The notes below the pieces were generated by a model. That model worked only from the letters and a program-made list of their open reading frames with translations, was not told where the DNA came from and searched no databases. Positions 17,656 through 25,998 of a stretch of DNA of 64,000 nucleotides are shown piece after piece (position 1 is the stretch's first letter; each line of letters starts with the position of its first letter). The stretch covers positions 277,257 to 341,256 of the forward strand of contig CAJUSY010000023.1 of assembly GCA_910589545.1 (NCBI GenBank), given 5' to 3'. Source of the stretch: Peptoniphilaceae bacterium (lineage in GTDB: Bacteria; Bacillota; Clostridia; Tissierellales; Peptoniphilaceae). Position numbers and translations under genes: made by a program.

Positions 17656-17999
17656 TGGAAGAATTCAGATTAAGTTTTCAAAATGAAAAGGAAAATGTAT
17701 CTCTTATAAGACTTTCATCTTCATTCGTAGCTATGAAGTGTGGATTTTCTTTGGATGATATCGAAGACATCAAATTGTGTGCTAGTGAATGCTTAAATTT
17801 GCAAATAAATAGATCAGAAATCATCGACTGCACTATGATTATTGAAGATAATTACATGCAATTAATCTTCAAATTAGATGGTTCCAATCCACGTGAAAAC
17901 AACGAAAAAGACCAAATATCAGAAATGATTATCCAATCATTAATGGATGAATACGAAATCAATGGAAGTGAGATAAAAGTTATCAAGAATAGGAAATAA
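17655..17999 (+). CDS. Anti-sigma factor-like protein (degenerate RsbW/SpoIIAB)
   Basis: 114 aa, against about 140-160 for RsbW/SpoIIAB. Position between the STAS gene and the sigma-factor gene, and the pattern EFRLSFQNEKENVSLIRL ... IEDIKLCASECLNL, identify it as a GHKL anti-sigma relative. The N-box is altered (SECLNL instead of SExxTNA). The G1 box DxGxG is replaced by LDGSNP. The Gly-rich G2 box and much of the ATP lid are missing. The C-terminal QSLMDEYEI strand still matches SpoIIAB's MDEV region. It probably binds the sigma factor but may not bind ATP or phosphorylate the STAS partner. Overlaps the STAS stop by 1 bp. Confidence 0.75.
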   Translation: MEEFRLSFQNEKENVSLIRLSSSFVAMKCGFSLDDIEDIKLCASECLNLQINRSEIIDCTMIIEDNYMQLIFKLDGSNPRENNEKDQISEMIIQSLMDEYEINGSEIKVIKNRK

Positions 18000-18003
18000 T
18001 ATA

Positions 18004-18780
18004 ATGGCTAATAAATCGATCAATAAAGAAGAACAGAAAAATATTAAAGAATTATTCTTGAAATTCCAAGAAACACGAGACAAAAAAACAAGGGACATAC
18101 TCGTGGAGAAAAACCTGTATATCGCTGAAATATTGGCTAAAAAATACACAGGAAGGGGAATCGAATACGATGATTTGTACCAAGTTGCATGCATCGGACT
18201 GATTTATGCAGTTGAAAGGTACGACCCATCAAAAGGATACGAATTCTCCTCCTATGCAACTCCTACAATCGTCGGAGAAATCAAAAAATATTTCAGAGAT
18301 AAAGGCTGGGTCATCAGAGTTCCACGACGTATTCAAGAACTAAACAAAAAAGTTGCAACAGCCAAGACACACCTTGCACAAACTATGCAAAAATCACCAA
18401 CAGTTGAAGACATCGCAGATTATTTGTCGATATCAAACGAAGAAGTGTTGGAAGTGATGGAAGGGGCGAAGGTGTATGCTCCACAATCATTGGATCAATC
18501 AATCGATCAATCAAGTGATGACAGGGATACTAATCTTAGCGATTTGATTGGAGAAGAAGACAAGGACATTATGAAGTTTGAAAACAGGGATTTGATTAAC
18601 AGATGCATGGAGAATTTAAACGAAATTGAAAAGAAAATCCTTCTTGGAAGATATTTTGATAAGAAAACGCAAATTGTAATTGCCGAGGAATTGAATATTT
18701 CTCAGATGACTGTCAGCAGAATGGAGAAGAAAATTCTCAAAAAATTCAAGACAGCATTAAAGGAGCAGTTGGATTTTTAG
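18004..18780 (+). CDS. RNA polymerase sigma factor, SigB/SigF/SigG family
   Basis: 258 aa, the usual length for general-stress or sporulation sigma factors of the sigma-70 family. Region 2 shows YDDLYQVACIGLIYAVERYDP, GYEFSSYATPTIVGEIKKYF and RDKGWVIRVPRR. Region 3 has KSPTVEDIADYLSISNEEV. Region 4 ends in a helix-turn-helix TQIVIAEELNISQMTVSRME. With its two predecessors it forms a partner-switching module. No sporulation genes are visible, so a stress-type role like SigB is more likely. The ABC-transporter gene starts at the base after its stop. Confidence 0.9.
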   Translation: MANKSINKEEQKNIKELFLKFQETRDKKTRDILVEKNLYIAEILAKKYTGRGIEYDDLYQVACIGLIYAVERYDPSKGYEFSSYATPTIVGEIKKYFRDKGWVIRVPRRIQELNKKVATAKTHLAQTMQKSPTVEDIADYLSISNEEVLEVMEGAKVYAPQSLDQSIDQSSDDRDTNLSDLIGEEDKDIMKFENRDLINRCMENLNEIEKKILLGRYFDKKTQIVIAEELNISQMTVSRMEKKILKKFKTALKEQLDF

Positions 18781-19392
18781 ATGGAAATAATAAGATGTGA
18801 AAATGTAAAATTCATCAGAGAATACGATGATTTTACTATTGATAAAAACGAAGTAGTATTCGTTGTGGGTAAGAGTGGAAGTGGCAAATCCACTCTTCTC
18901 AAACTTATCAACAACACTCTACAACTGAAATCGGGTAGGATTTTCTACAAAGATGAAAATATTTTGAACATTAAACCTGTGGATTTAAGACGCAGTATAA
19001 TAATGTCATCGCAGGAAAATTTCTTGTTCGATATGACAATAAAAGAGAATTTCCATGAGTTTTACAAGCTAAGGAATTTGGATAAATTAACTGACGAAGA
19101 AATCACTAAGTTTTTGAAAATCACAAATTTTGATGTGGATGTGAACTTAGATGTTGAGAAATTATCGGGCGGTGAAAAACAAAGGGTATTCTTGGCGATT
19201 GCGCTTAGCTTAAATCCTGATGTTTTGTTATTGGATGAGCCTACAAGTGCATTAGATGAGAAAACAAGTTTTTCTATGATGAAAAACATCGTAGAATACT
19301 GCAAGAATAATGATATCACCCTTGTCACTGTGACTCATCAAAAAAATTTGGTTGAAGAATTTGCTGACAAAATCATAGATTTGGGAGATTAA
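18781..19392 (+). CDS. fetA: ABC transporter ATP-binding protein (FetA/YbbL-like)
   Basis: 203 aa ATPase with Walker A VGKSGSGKSTLLKLI, Q-loop MSSQENFLFD, signature LSGGEKQRVFLAIAL, Walker B VLLLDEPTSALD and switch VTVTHQ. Pairing with the UPF0014-type permease that follows matches FetAB of E. coli, linked to iron export and oxidative-stress resistance. It begins directly at the sigma-factor stop, so it probably depends on coupled translation and may belong to the stress operon. Confidence 0.82.
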   Translation: MEIIRCENVKFIREYDDFTIDKNEVVFVVGKSGSGKSTLLKLINNTLQLKSGRIFYKDENILNIKPVDLRRSIIMSSQENFLFDMTIKENFHEFYKLRNLDKLTDEEITKFLKITNFDVDVNLDVEKLSGGEKQRVFLAIALSLNPDVLLLDEPTSALDEKTSFSMMKNIVEYCKNNDITLVTVTHQKNLVEEFADKIIDLGD

Positions 19393-19393
19393 A

Positions 19394-20167
19394 ATGGGAA
19401 TAATAAATATACCATGGACTAGGTTTGTACTGATTTATTTGCTATTGTTAATCGTTTTATTCGTGATGAAAAAATGCCACATCAATAAAGCGAAGACTTT
19501 GATTGTAGCAAGTCTTAGAATGACAGTCCAACTTATCATAGCGGGATTCATACTAACTTATGTTATCAACGCCAACAACAATTTATTTGTAATAATCTAC
19601 ATACTAATAATGGCGACATTCAGCAGTTTGAAAGTTTTTAGAGGAAATCATTTATCTGACAAATTCAAGATGATTATAGGACTTAGCATATTATTTTCGG
19701 GATTACTTGTGGAATGTTTCTACGTGGGATTTGTAATCAGAAAACCCATCTTCGATGCACAATACGCCATTCCAATATCGGGAATGCTTTTTGGAAACAC
19801 GATGACTGCTGTGAATTTGGGAGTAAATTACTTAAACGAAAATCTCAAACTAAACAAAAACAAAATCACAACACTTATTAATTTGGGAGTAAGTGCTGAT
19901 ACAGCCCTCATTCCAATCGTCAATCAATCCGTAGAAATGGCGATACTACCGAACTTGAACAGCATGATTGCGATGGGAATTATAAGCCTACCTGGAATGA
20001 TGACAGGACAAATCCTATCCGGAGTTAGCCCTAACACTGCGATAATTTATCAGATTTCTGTCATGATTGCAATCTGCGCTAGTGTCAACATTGCAAGTTT
20101 TTTGTCGCTTTATTTGGGATACAAAAGTTTGATTAACAACAGAGAGCAAATAAATTTTGAATTGTAA
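19394..20167 (+). CDS. fetB: ABC transporter permease, UPF0014 family (FetB/YbbM-like)
   Basis: 257 aa with about seven membrane segments. Family features are ARLRMTVQL-like KTLIVASLRMTVQLIIAGF near the N-terminus, PISGMLFGNTMTAVNLGVN in the middle, and SLPGMMTGQILSGVSPNTAI followed by YQISVMIAICASVNIASFL. It begins 1 bp after the ATPase gene. Together they should form an exporter, with iron the best guess from the E. coli pair. Confidence 0.85.
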   Translation: MGIINIPWTRFVLIYLLLLIVLFVMKKCHINKAKTLIVASLRMTVQLIIAGFILTYVINANNNLFVIIYILIMATFSSLKVFRGNHLSDKFKMIIGLSILFSGLLVECFYVGFVIRKPIFDAQYAIPISGMLFGNTMTAVNLGVNYLNENLKLNKNKITTLINLGVSADTALIPIVNQSVEMAILPNLNSMIAMGIISLPGMMTGQILSGVSPNTAIIYQISVMIAICASVNIASFLSLYLGYKSLINNREQINFEL

Positions 20168-20180
20168 ATAGGAGGAAAAA

Positions 20181-21539
20181 ATGAGAATTGAAAAGGATTC
20201 TATCGGTGAAATCGAAGTAAGTGACAATGTATTGTGGGGAGCACAAACTCAAAGAAGTTTCAATAATTTTAAAATCGGAACCGAAAAAATGCCACTTGAA
20301 GTCATCAAAGCACTCACAAGATTAAAAAAAGCGTGTGCCATATCCAACAACAAATTGGAAAAACTTACAGATAAAAAGAAGGATTTGATTGTGGGTGCAT
20401 GTGATGAAATATTAGATCACAAACACGACAGCGAATTTCCACTAGCTGTGTGGCAAACAGGATCTGGAACGCAATCCAACATGAATGTGAACGAAGTTAT
20501 CGCACACATCGCAAACCAAAAGATTGGTGAGAACATCATTCACCCAAACGATGATGTGAACAAATCACAAAGCTCCAACGACACATTCCCATCTGCAATC
20601 CACATTGCACTTAAACACATGATTGATTCAGAATTAATCGAAGAATTAGAAAATACTGAAAAAGTCTTGGAAACATTGATGGAAGAAAACAAAGATATCA
20701 TCAAAATCGGACGTACTCATTTGCAAGATGCAGTACCACTAAGATTGTCACAAGAAATATCGGGATGGCTTTTCATGATTAGAAAAGGCAAACAACACAT
20801 TATTGAAGCGAGCAAAGCGTTGAACGAACTTGCAATTGGAGCTACAGCCGTTGGAACAGGAATCAACGCAGTTAAAGGATTCGACCAAATGGTTGTAGAT
20901 GAAATCAATTTGCAAACGAACGGAGAATTCGTCACTGCAGAAAACAAATTCCATGCACTAACATCAAAAGATGCCATAAGTTTTACACATGGAGCAATCA
21001 CTTCACTTGCAAATAATTTGATGAAAATTGCAAATGATGTGAGATTTTTGGCAAGTGGTCCAAGGTGTGGAATCGGAGAATTATCAATTCCAGCAAATGA
21101 ACCGGGCTCATCAATCATGCCAGGCAAAGTAAATCCAACACAAGCAGAAGCATTGACTATGGTTTGTGTGCAAATAATGGGCAACAACACGACAATCCAA
21201 GTTGCAGCAAGCCAAGGAAATTACGAACTAAACGTCTACATGCCTGTGATTATTTACAACGCATTACAATCTGTAAGACTAATCAAAGATGCCACGAAAT
21301 CTTTTACGGACAATTGTTTAAGAGGACTCAAAGCAAACAGAGAAGTCATCGATTATTATTTGAACAATTCGTTAATGCTGGTCACAGCTTTGAATACTAA
21401 AATAGGCTACGATAAAGCAAGCACCATCGCAAAATACGCACACAAAAACAACACAACACTTAAACAAGCTTCCATTGATTTGGGAATTTTGACAGAAGAA
21501 GAATTTGACGAATACGTCGACCCTACTAAAATGTGCTAG
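20181..21539 (+). CDS. fumC: Fumarate hydratase, class II
   Basis: 452 aa, typical for oxygen-stable FumC, which interconverts fumarate and malate. It shows VWQTGSGTQSNMNVNEVIA, the active-site region THLQDAVPLRLSQE, and the superfamily signature GSSIMPGKVNPTQAEA with the catalytic Ser loop. Aspartase and argininosuccinate lyase share the fold, but the WQTGSGTQSNMN wording is that of fumarases. Start at 20181 has AGGAGG 8 bp upstream. It follows the transporter genes after 13 bp. Confidence 0.95.
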   Translation: MRIEKDSIGEIEVSDNVLWGAQTQRSFNNFKIGTEKMPLEVIKALTRLKKACAISNNKLEKLTDKKKDLIVGACDEILDHKHDSEFPLAVWQTGSGTQSNMNVNEVIAHIANQKIGENIIHPNDDVNKSQSSNDTFPSAIHIALKHMIDSELIEELENTEKVLETLMEENKDIIKIGRTHLQDAVPLRLSQEISGWLFMIRKGKQHIIEASKALNELAIGATAVGTGINAVKGFDQMVVDEINLQTNGEFVTAENKFHALTSKDAISFTHGAITSLANNLMKIANDVRFLASGPRCGIGELSIPANEPGSSIMPGKVNPTQAEALTMVCVQIMGNNTTIQVAASQGNYELNVYMPVIIYNALQSVRLIKDATKSFTDNCLRGLKANREVIDYYLNNSLMLVTALNTKIGYDKASTIAKYAHKNNTTLKQASIDLGILTEEEFDEYVDPTKMC

Positions 21540-21547
21540 TTAAAATA

Positions 21548-21583
21548 ATATTTTATATTGAAAAATAATAATATAAAATATAT
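21548..21583 (+). terminator. AT-only hairpin after fumC
   Basis: ATATTTTATATT / AATATAAAATAT inverted repeat without a clear T-run. A weak terminator at best, and possibly part of the promoter region of the next gene. Confidence 0.3.
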
Positions 21584-21613
21584 AATAAAAGTGAGAACAC
21601 TTGGGGGGAGAAT

Positions 21614-21835
21614 ATGAAAAAGAAAGTAATTAAGTATTTGGCAGCAGCGACATTGTTTTTGATGCCATTATACAATAAAACGAGTTTTGCAGAAACACAG
21701 AATGAAATAGTGAAAAAAACAGGAGAATTACCAAAAGCAGGAATAGACAACGAGCATATTTTAATAAGCATTGCCTGTTTAATTGTAATTACTGGTGCAT
21801 TTTTTGTGTTTTTCAAGAAAAGAGAAAAAAAGTAA
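21614..21835 (+). CDS. Minimal cell-wall-anchored protein with LPKAG motif
   Basis: 73 aa. A signal peptide (MKKKVIKYLAAATLFLMPL to about SFAE) is followed by a mature stretch of only about 15-20 residues, then LPKAG, a hydrophobic segment IACLIVITGAFFVFF and a basic tail KKREKK. That is the layout of a sortase substrate, with Ala in place of the usual Thr of LPxTG. After processing only a very short peptide would remain on the wall. GGGGGG ribosome-binding site and a strong terminator make it a real single-gene unit. Function unknown. Confidence 0.75.
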   Translation: MKKKVIKYLAAATLFLMPLYNKTSFAETQNEIVKKTGELPKAGIDNEHILISIACLIVITGAFFVFFKKREKK

Positions 21836-21860
21836 GACATTCTAACATAGCTAAATTTAC

Positions 21861-21902
21861 GCAGTTAAGCATATTGCACGAATATGCTTAGCTGCTTTTT
21901 GT
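21861..21902 (+). terminator. Strong terminator after the LPKAG gene
   Basis: GCAG-TTAAGCATATT / AATATGCTTA-GCTGC stem with GCACG loop followed by TTTTT. Confidence 0.85.
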
Positions 21903-21972
21903 TTATCTAAAAAGATTGTTTCAGTTTATAAAACAAAAAATCATCAAGCACGAATATCTAGACTACAAAAAT

Positions 21973-22067
21973 AAATAAATCCTAAGCTCATAAGCCTAAA
22001 ATCGCAAACTCGCTGACGCTCAAACAGTGCGATTTCTTAACGGCTTATTTCACTTGGATTTATGTTT
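21973..22067. repeat. REP/MITE-like intergenic hairpin element, ~95 bp
   Basis: Three nested complementary arms are visible: AAATCC (from 21977) with GGATTT (to 22062), ATAAGCC (21990-21996) with GGCTTAT (22042-22048), and AAATCGCA (21999-22006) with TGCGATTT (22028-22035). The apex is more GC-rich than the surroundings. It sits in the otherwise empty 21840-22106 interval between convergent genes. Only one copy is seen in this window, so membership of a repeat family is inferred from form. Confidence 0.5.
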
Positions 22068-22106
22068 ATTTTTTCCGTATGATATTTTTAGCTTTGGATG
22101 ATTTTT

Positions 22107-22577
22107 TTATTTGCCAAGGAATTTTATATAAATTTGGCAAGGGTTCCATTCATCCCACAAATCTGGGAATACTTCTAGTTTTTTATAGCCCATGGCTTGG
22201 TAAAAGCTGTTTGTTATGTCGTATTCTTCGTAATGACCTGTTTCTACTGTTTTTACTTGTGAATAGATGTATCCTAGTTTTCTAGCCAAATTTTCATAGG
22301 CTTCATTTAATTTTTTGCCTAGCCCTTGACGGTGGAATTTCTTTTTGATTCCCATTACAAATATATCCGCACAATCTGGGCTTGTATTATTTAAAACTAC
22401 AAAACCAACAGGATTTTCTTCTAAAAAGCACGCTAAAAATGGCTTGTTTTGGGAATCTACGATATATTCTTCAGTGCTTTCTGGCATGGCGAACCATTCT
22501 GGTAAGTCATTCAAGATTTCTCTTGATATTTTTTCTTTTTCTTTTTTATCTACTATTTCTTTTATAATAAATTCCAT
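22107..22577 (-). CDS. GNAT-family N-acetyltransferase
   Basis: About 156-159 aa. It has the acetyl-CoA-binding pattern VMGIKKKFHRQGLGKKLNEAYE (R/QxxGxG/A motif) and a C-terminal NSFYQAMGYKKLEVF. Substrate cannot be told. Two in-frame ATGs exist. The upstream one (22586) is only 2 nt from the AAGG site and the second (22577) 11 nt, so I prefer the second with little certainty. Convergent with the LPKAG gene. Confidence 0.85.
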   Translation of the reverse strand: MEFIIKEIVDKKEKEKISREILNDLPEWFAMPESTEEYIVDSQNKPFLACFLEENPVGFVVLNNTSPDCADIFVMGIKKKFHRQGLGKKLNEAYENLARKLGYIYSQVKTVETGHYEEYDITNSFYQAMGYKKLEVFPDLWDEWNPCQIYIKFLGK

Positions 22578-22629
22578 ATTTTTCATTTCCTTTTCAATTA
22601 TATTGTATAAATTAATAATTCTAAGATTG

Positions 22630-23265
22630 TTACAAGTAATCTATTAAATTATCTTCTGATATGTCTATTGGGTCGTTATGGTAGTAGACTTTGATTATCA
22701 TGTCTTCTGTGATTTCCCAGATGTTTCCTTGGACTGTGAATATGTTCCATTTATCGATGTCGAAGATTCTTTTGTAGCTTTGATAAATTTTGTTGTATTC
22801 TTCAGGATACAAATATCTGTAGTCTTCGGATCCTATTAGAAATGGGTTGGGCATTTTATTATCTTTTAAATATTTGTAGTATTGTTTCAAATCGTCTTCA
22901 TCTGTTGGGACGTAGTGATTGTTGAGGACGTAGTCCCATTTTGCTCCATCTAGGTACACTACTTTTTCTTGAGGTACTTTGAGGCAATATGCTACGGAGT
23001 TTTCGTCAGGTTTCATGCAGTTTTTGTTGCTGACTGAGCACCATATTGGAAGTTTTACATCATCTGGTTTTGGGACGATTTGTTCTGCTTGTTTGACGAA
23101 ATACGTGTATTTTTCTCTGAAAAACTCATAGATATCTCCCAAGTGTTCGCTTGCGTATTCCAATTTGTTGATGAATCTTTTTTCTTTTTTTAATACGTCT
23201 AGTGATCTTTTATCTTGCATTGTGTAAAGCATTACATATCCATTTGTTTCCTTTGGGTTTTTCAT
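22630..23265 (-). CDS. DUF3841-like protein
   Basis: 211 aa soluble protein. Features resembling DUF3841 are an N-terminal MLYTMQDKRSLDVLKKEKRF, a central WCSVSNKNCMKPDENSVAY and VVYLDGAKWDYVLNNHYVP, and PEEYNKIYQSYKRIFDI toward the end. The family has no established function. The ATG overlaps the stop of the YoaK-type gene by 4 bp, so the two are co-transcribed. Confidence 0.65.
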   Translation of the reverse strand: MKNPKETNGYVMLYTMQDKRSLDVLKKEKRFINKLEYASEHLGDIYEFFREKYTYFVKQAEQIVPKPDDVKLPIWCSVSNKNCMKPDENSVAYCLKVPQEKVVYLDGAKWDYVLNNHYVPTDEDDLKQYYKYLKDNKMPNPFLIGSEDYRYLYPEEYNKIYQSYKRIFDIDKWNIFTVQGNIWEITEDMIIKVYYHNDPIDISEDNLIDYL

Positions 23266-23921
23266 TTTCTATTCCTTTCTGTTTCGTGCATTATTATGAA
23301 TGCGATGAGTATTACAACAGGAAGTATGAAGATTGATTTTGTTGAGTATACAATAGATGTTAGTGTTCCGATTGTACATCCCATTATGAAGATCAAGATT
23401 GCTGTGTATGTCGTAAATGATGCTTTGAGAAGATTTTTATCTTTTGTGTAGCAGTAGTCGATGAGCCTATCGGTTGCTTTTTTCAAATTTCCTGTGCACA
23501 TTGTCGTCATCAAATCGACTCCGTTGAATCTTCTGAACGCTTCGATTTGCATTGCGCATACAAATGATATTAGAAGGCATGCTAATTTGTTGAGATTTTC
23601 TGGGACAAATCCTACAATAGCGAGAATTATTCCTTCAAAAACTATGATTACTTGTCTCCAATGTACGATTTTCATGTATTTGTGTTTTTTCTCAAAAATT
23701 CTTACCAATGTTGTTCCTAAAATAAATGCGATAATTGGCATGATATAGCGGGCTATTTTGTCCAAATTCCCGTAGCATATATTTATCGACAATAATACTA
23801 TGTTTCCTGTTTGTGCGAATGCGAACACTCCTCCACGAGTGATGTAGCTGTAGCTGTCTAAGAATCCTCCGATTAATGTCAGTATGAACATTATTTGTAA
23901 ACTTTCAGATTTCTGTGTCAT
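23262..23921 (-). CDS. YoaK-family (DUF1275) membrane protein
   Basis: 219 aa with about six membrane segments. The family signature is visible at the start: LTLIGGFLDSYSYITRGGVFAFAQTGN. IEAFRRFNGVDLMTTMCTGN, the second typical motif, appears in the middle. DUF1275 proteins are integral membrane proteins of unknown role. It is the first gene of a two-gene leftward operon. Confidence 0.88.
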   Translation of the reverse strand: MTQKSESLQIMFILTLIGGFLDSYSYITRGGVFAFAQTGNIVLLSINICYGNLDKIARYIMPIIAFILGTTLVRIFEKKHKYMKIVHWRQVIIVFEGIILAIVGFVPENLNKLACLLISFVCAMQIEAFRRFNGVDLMTTMCTGNLKKATDRLIDYCYTKDKNLLKASFTTYTAILIFIMGCTIGTLTSIVYSTKSIFILPVVILIAFIIMHETERNRK

Positions 23922-23999
23922 TAAATCACCTACTTATTTGATTATATTATATCATTTTTTGATTTATTAAAAAAACCAATAAATGATTTGAGTGTGGTG

Positions 24000-24008
24000 T
24001 GATATAAT
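24000..24008 (+). promoter_or_regulatory. Extended -10 promoter of the rhodanese lipoprotein gene
   Basis: TGATATAAT, that is TG one base before TATAAT, about 33 bp before the start. The same element occurs before several other genes in the window. Confidence 0.5.
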
Positions 24009-24040
24009 ATATATGTTAAAAATTAATTCTAGGAGCAATT

Positions 24041-25141
24041 ATGAAAAAATTATACAAATTATTATTAGTAGTTGCCGTTATGGGCATGGCTTTTACTGCA
24101 TGCGATAAAAAAGACGACAACAAAACAGATAATACAAAACAAGAACAAAAGACAGAACAAAAAACAGAAGAAAAAACTGAAGAAAAGAAGGAAGAATCTA
24201 CTAACAAACAAGTAGACAGAAAAATCTTCGTGGATCCACAATACGTTAAGGATGTTATCGATGGTAAAAGCGATGTAAAAGATTACGTATTAGTGGAAGC
24301 TACTTGGGGAGAATCTAAGGATAGCCCTGATTATTTGAAAGAAAATGGTCACATCAAAGGAGCAATCCACGTTAACACAGATTCTATCGAAGTTGGTCCA
24401 GTGTGGAATTTGAGAAAACCTGAAGAAATCGAAAAAGCATTGTTATCACAAGGAATTACAAAGGATAAGACAGTTATAGTTTACGGTCCTGACACTGGAG
24501 TTACAAGAGTTGCATTCACTTATTTGTATGCAGGTGTTGAACACGTTAAGATTTTAAATGGTGGAATAAAAGCTTGGAAGGACAAAGGATTTGAAACAAA
24601 AACTACTGAAAATAAACCAGTAGTTGCAACTGATTTTGGAACAAAAATCCCAGCACATCCTGAATATTTAATTTCATTGGATCAAGCAAAAGACAAGCTT
24701 GAAAACGACAAGAATTTCCAATTAATTTCCATTAGAAGTGAAAAAGAATGGAAGGGAATTGAATCAGGATATTCTTACATTCCAAAAGCAGGAGAACCAA
24801 AAGGAGCATTGTGGGGAAAATCAGGAAAGGACAATTCTGATATGTCTTACTACACAAACCCAGATGGAACTTACAAATCATTCGACGAAGTGAAAAAAAT
24901 GTGGGAAGAACAAGGAATTTCTACAGACAAAGAAATGTCGTTTTACTGTGGAACTGGTTGGAGAGCAACATTGCCATGGTTTATAGCGTTTGAAAACGGA
25001 TTGAATCCAACAATATTTGACGGTGGTTGGAACGAATGGCAAATGCACAAGGAACTTCCAGTACAAGTTGGAGATCCAAAAGACAAGGACGTACAATTCA
25101 CAACAGTTGATAAGTTACCTAATGACAGAGCAACAAAATAA
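24041..25141 (+). CDS. Two-domain rhodanese (sulfurtransferase) lipoprotein
   Basis: 366 aa. The signal peptide ends in lipobox FTAC with Cys21, then a Lys/Glu/Thr-rich spacer (to about residue 55), then two rhodanese domains. In the first the loop that should hold the catalytic Cys reads VIVYGPDTGVTR, so it is inactive, as in thiosulfate and mercaptopyruvate sulfurtransferases. The second has the active-site loop FYCGTGWRA with Cys near residue 303. It should be anchored on the outer face of the membrane and handle sulfane sulfur. The next gene starts at the base after its stop. A second rhodanese lipoprotein lies at 28.4-28.9 kb. Confidence 0.9.
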   Translation: MKKLYKLLLVVAVMGMAFTACDKKDDNKTDNTKQEQKTEQKTEEKTEEKKEESTNKQVDRKIFVDPQYVKDVIDGKSDVKDYVLVEATWGESKDSPDYLKENGHIKGAIHVNTDSIEVGPVWNLRKPEEIEKALLSQGITKDKTVIVYGPDTGVTRVAFTYLYAGVEHVKILNGGIKAWKDKGFETKTTENKPVVATDFGTKIPAHPEYLISLDQAKDKLENDKNFQLISIRSEKEWKGIESGYSYIPKAGEPKGALWGKSGKDNSDMSYYTNPDGTYKSFDEVKKMWEEQGISTDKEMSFYCGTGWRATLPWFIAFENGLNPTIFDGGWNEWQMHKELPVQVGDPKDKDVQFTTVDKLPNDRATK

Positions 25142-25531
25142 ATGAAAATATTTAGAAAAATTTTATCGTTAATTCAAATCATAGCATTACTTGCGATATT
25201 CATCATACATTATTTCACCAAACACAAAATGGGAATGCAACGACACGTAATGTACAAAAACATGATGTTCGAGCAACTTGTCGACATGAATATCGTAATT
25301 CCAGTTATAATAACAGTGCTTATACTGATGTTTGTGTATTTGACTTACAAAATCATCAAGCACAAAACATCCAAGCTAGAATACGTGCTGTTCGTGAATC
25401 TTTCAGTATTTGCAATATTAATGGCGGTATTTGCCAAAAATATTTTCGAATTAGATTACAACGTAGCAATCATCCTATCAGCAGTCGTTGCGCTACTACA
25501 ATTTATAAAAACAACAAGCTCATCTTATTAG
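25142..25531 (+). CDS. Small integral membrane protein, unknown
   Basis: 129 aa with four hydrophobic segments (about residues 8-26, 53-75, 83-103 and 107-123). No family recognised. It begins immediately after the rhodanese stop with no spacer and no ribosome-binding site of its own visible, so it is probably translated by coupling. It may act with the rhodanese lipoprotein, for example in sulfur uptake, but nothing in the sequence shows this. Confidence 0.7.
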   Translation: MKIFRKILSLIQIIALLAIFIIHYFTKHKMGMQRHVMYKNMMFEQLVDMNIVIPVIITVLILMFVYLTYKIIKHKTSKLEYVLFVNLSVFAILMAVFAKNIFELDYNVAIILSAVVALLQFIKTTSSSY

Positions 25532-25545
25532 GTGGGCTTTTGTTT
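25516..25545 (+). terminator. Terminator overlapping the end of the membrane-protein gene
   Basis: AAGCTCATC / GGTGGGCTT stem (with G-U pairs), 6-nt loop, followed by TTTGTTTT. Confidence 0.65.
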
Positions 25546-25554
25546 TGTGGAGAA

Positions 25555-25989
25555 TTATTTCCAAGTGTTTAGACATTTTTGATACTTAATATAATCAGCA
25601 AACGGCTTTCTCGCAAGGTAGTTGTGATTGTCGTACATGTTTTTTTCTTTTTCTAATTTTTTATCATAAGCAAAACAAAACATCTTGTTGTAGTTATTTT
25701 TTCTAGGATTCAAATAAACATTTGAGTACAAGAAATAACGGTACTCATATTGTGTATTGGGATCATCTTTGAAATATATTGTAAAACATGTAGTATTCTT
25801 ACTTGTATAACTATATTGTTCAATAGATTTGATGTTGGATCTGTCGGTTCCTTGTAAAGTGAGGACTTAGTCGAGTTTTTTGTTTGCGAAATAGCTTTGA
25901 ATTGGATGATCAACAACCCACCACACAACATTGTAAATCACTAAAATACAGATTACAATTTTGATAAATTTGAATAATTTATTTTTCAT
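25555..25989 (-). pseudogene. Nonsense-mutated paralogue of the neighbouring membrane-anchored protein
   Basis: From the ATG at 25989 (with AGGAGG upstream) the frame reads MKNKLFKFIKIVICILVIYN... up to ANKKLD, then hits an in-frame TAA at 25869-25867. It continues in the same frame for about 100 more codons to a TAA at 25557-25555. The part after the stop (QGTDRSNI..., IYFKDDPNTQYEYRYFL) aligns with the intact neighbour (QGTNTDNI..., VIFKDDPLVEYNYSYYL). One point mutation therefore separates it from a 144-aa protein. The intact downstream coding pattern suggests the mutation is recent, or a sequencing error. Confidence 0.8.
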
Positions 25990-25998
25990 ATTTACCTC

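Noticed and set aside
20717..21190. Leftward 157-codon frame inside fumC
   Set aside because: Antisense to strongly conserved fumarase motifs.
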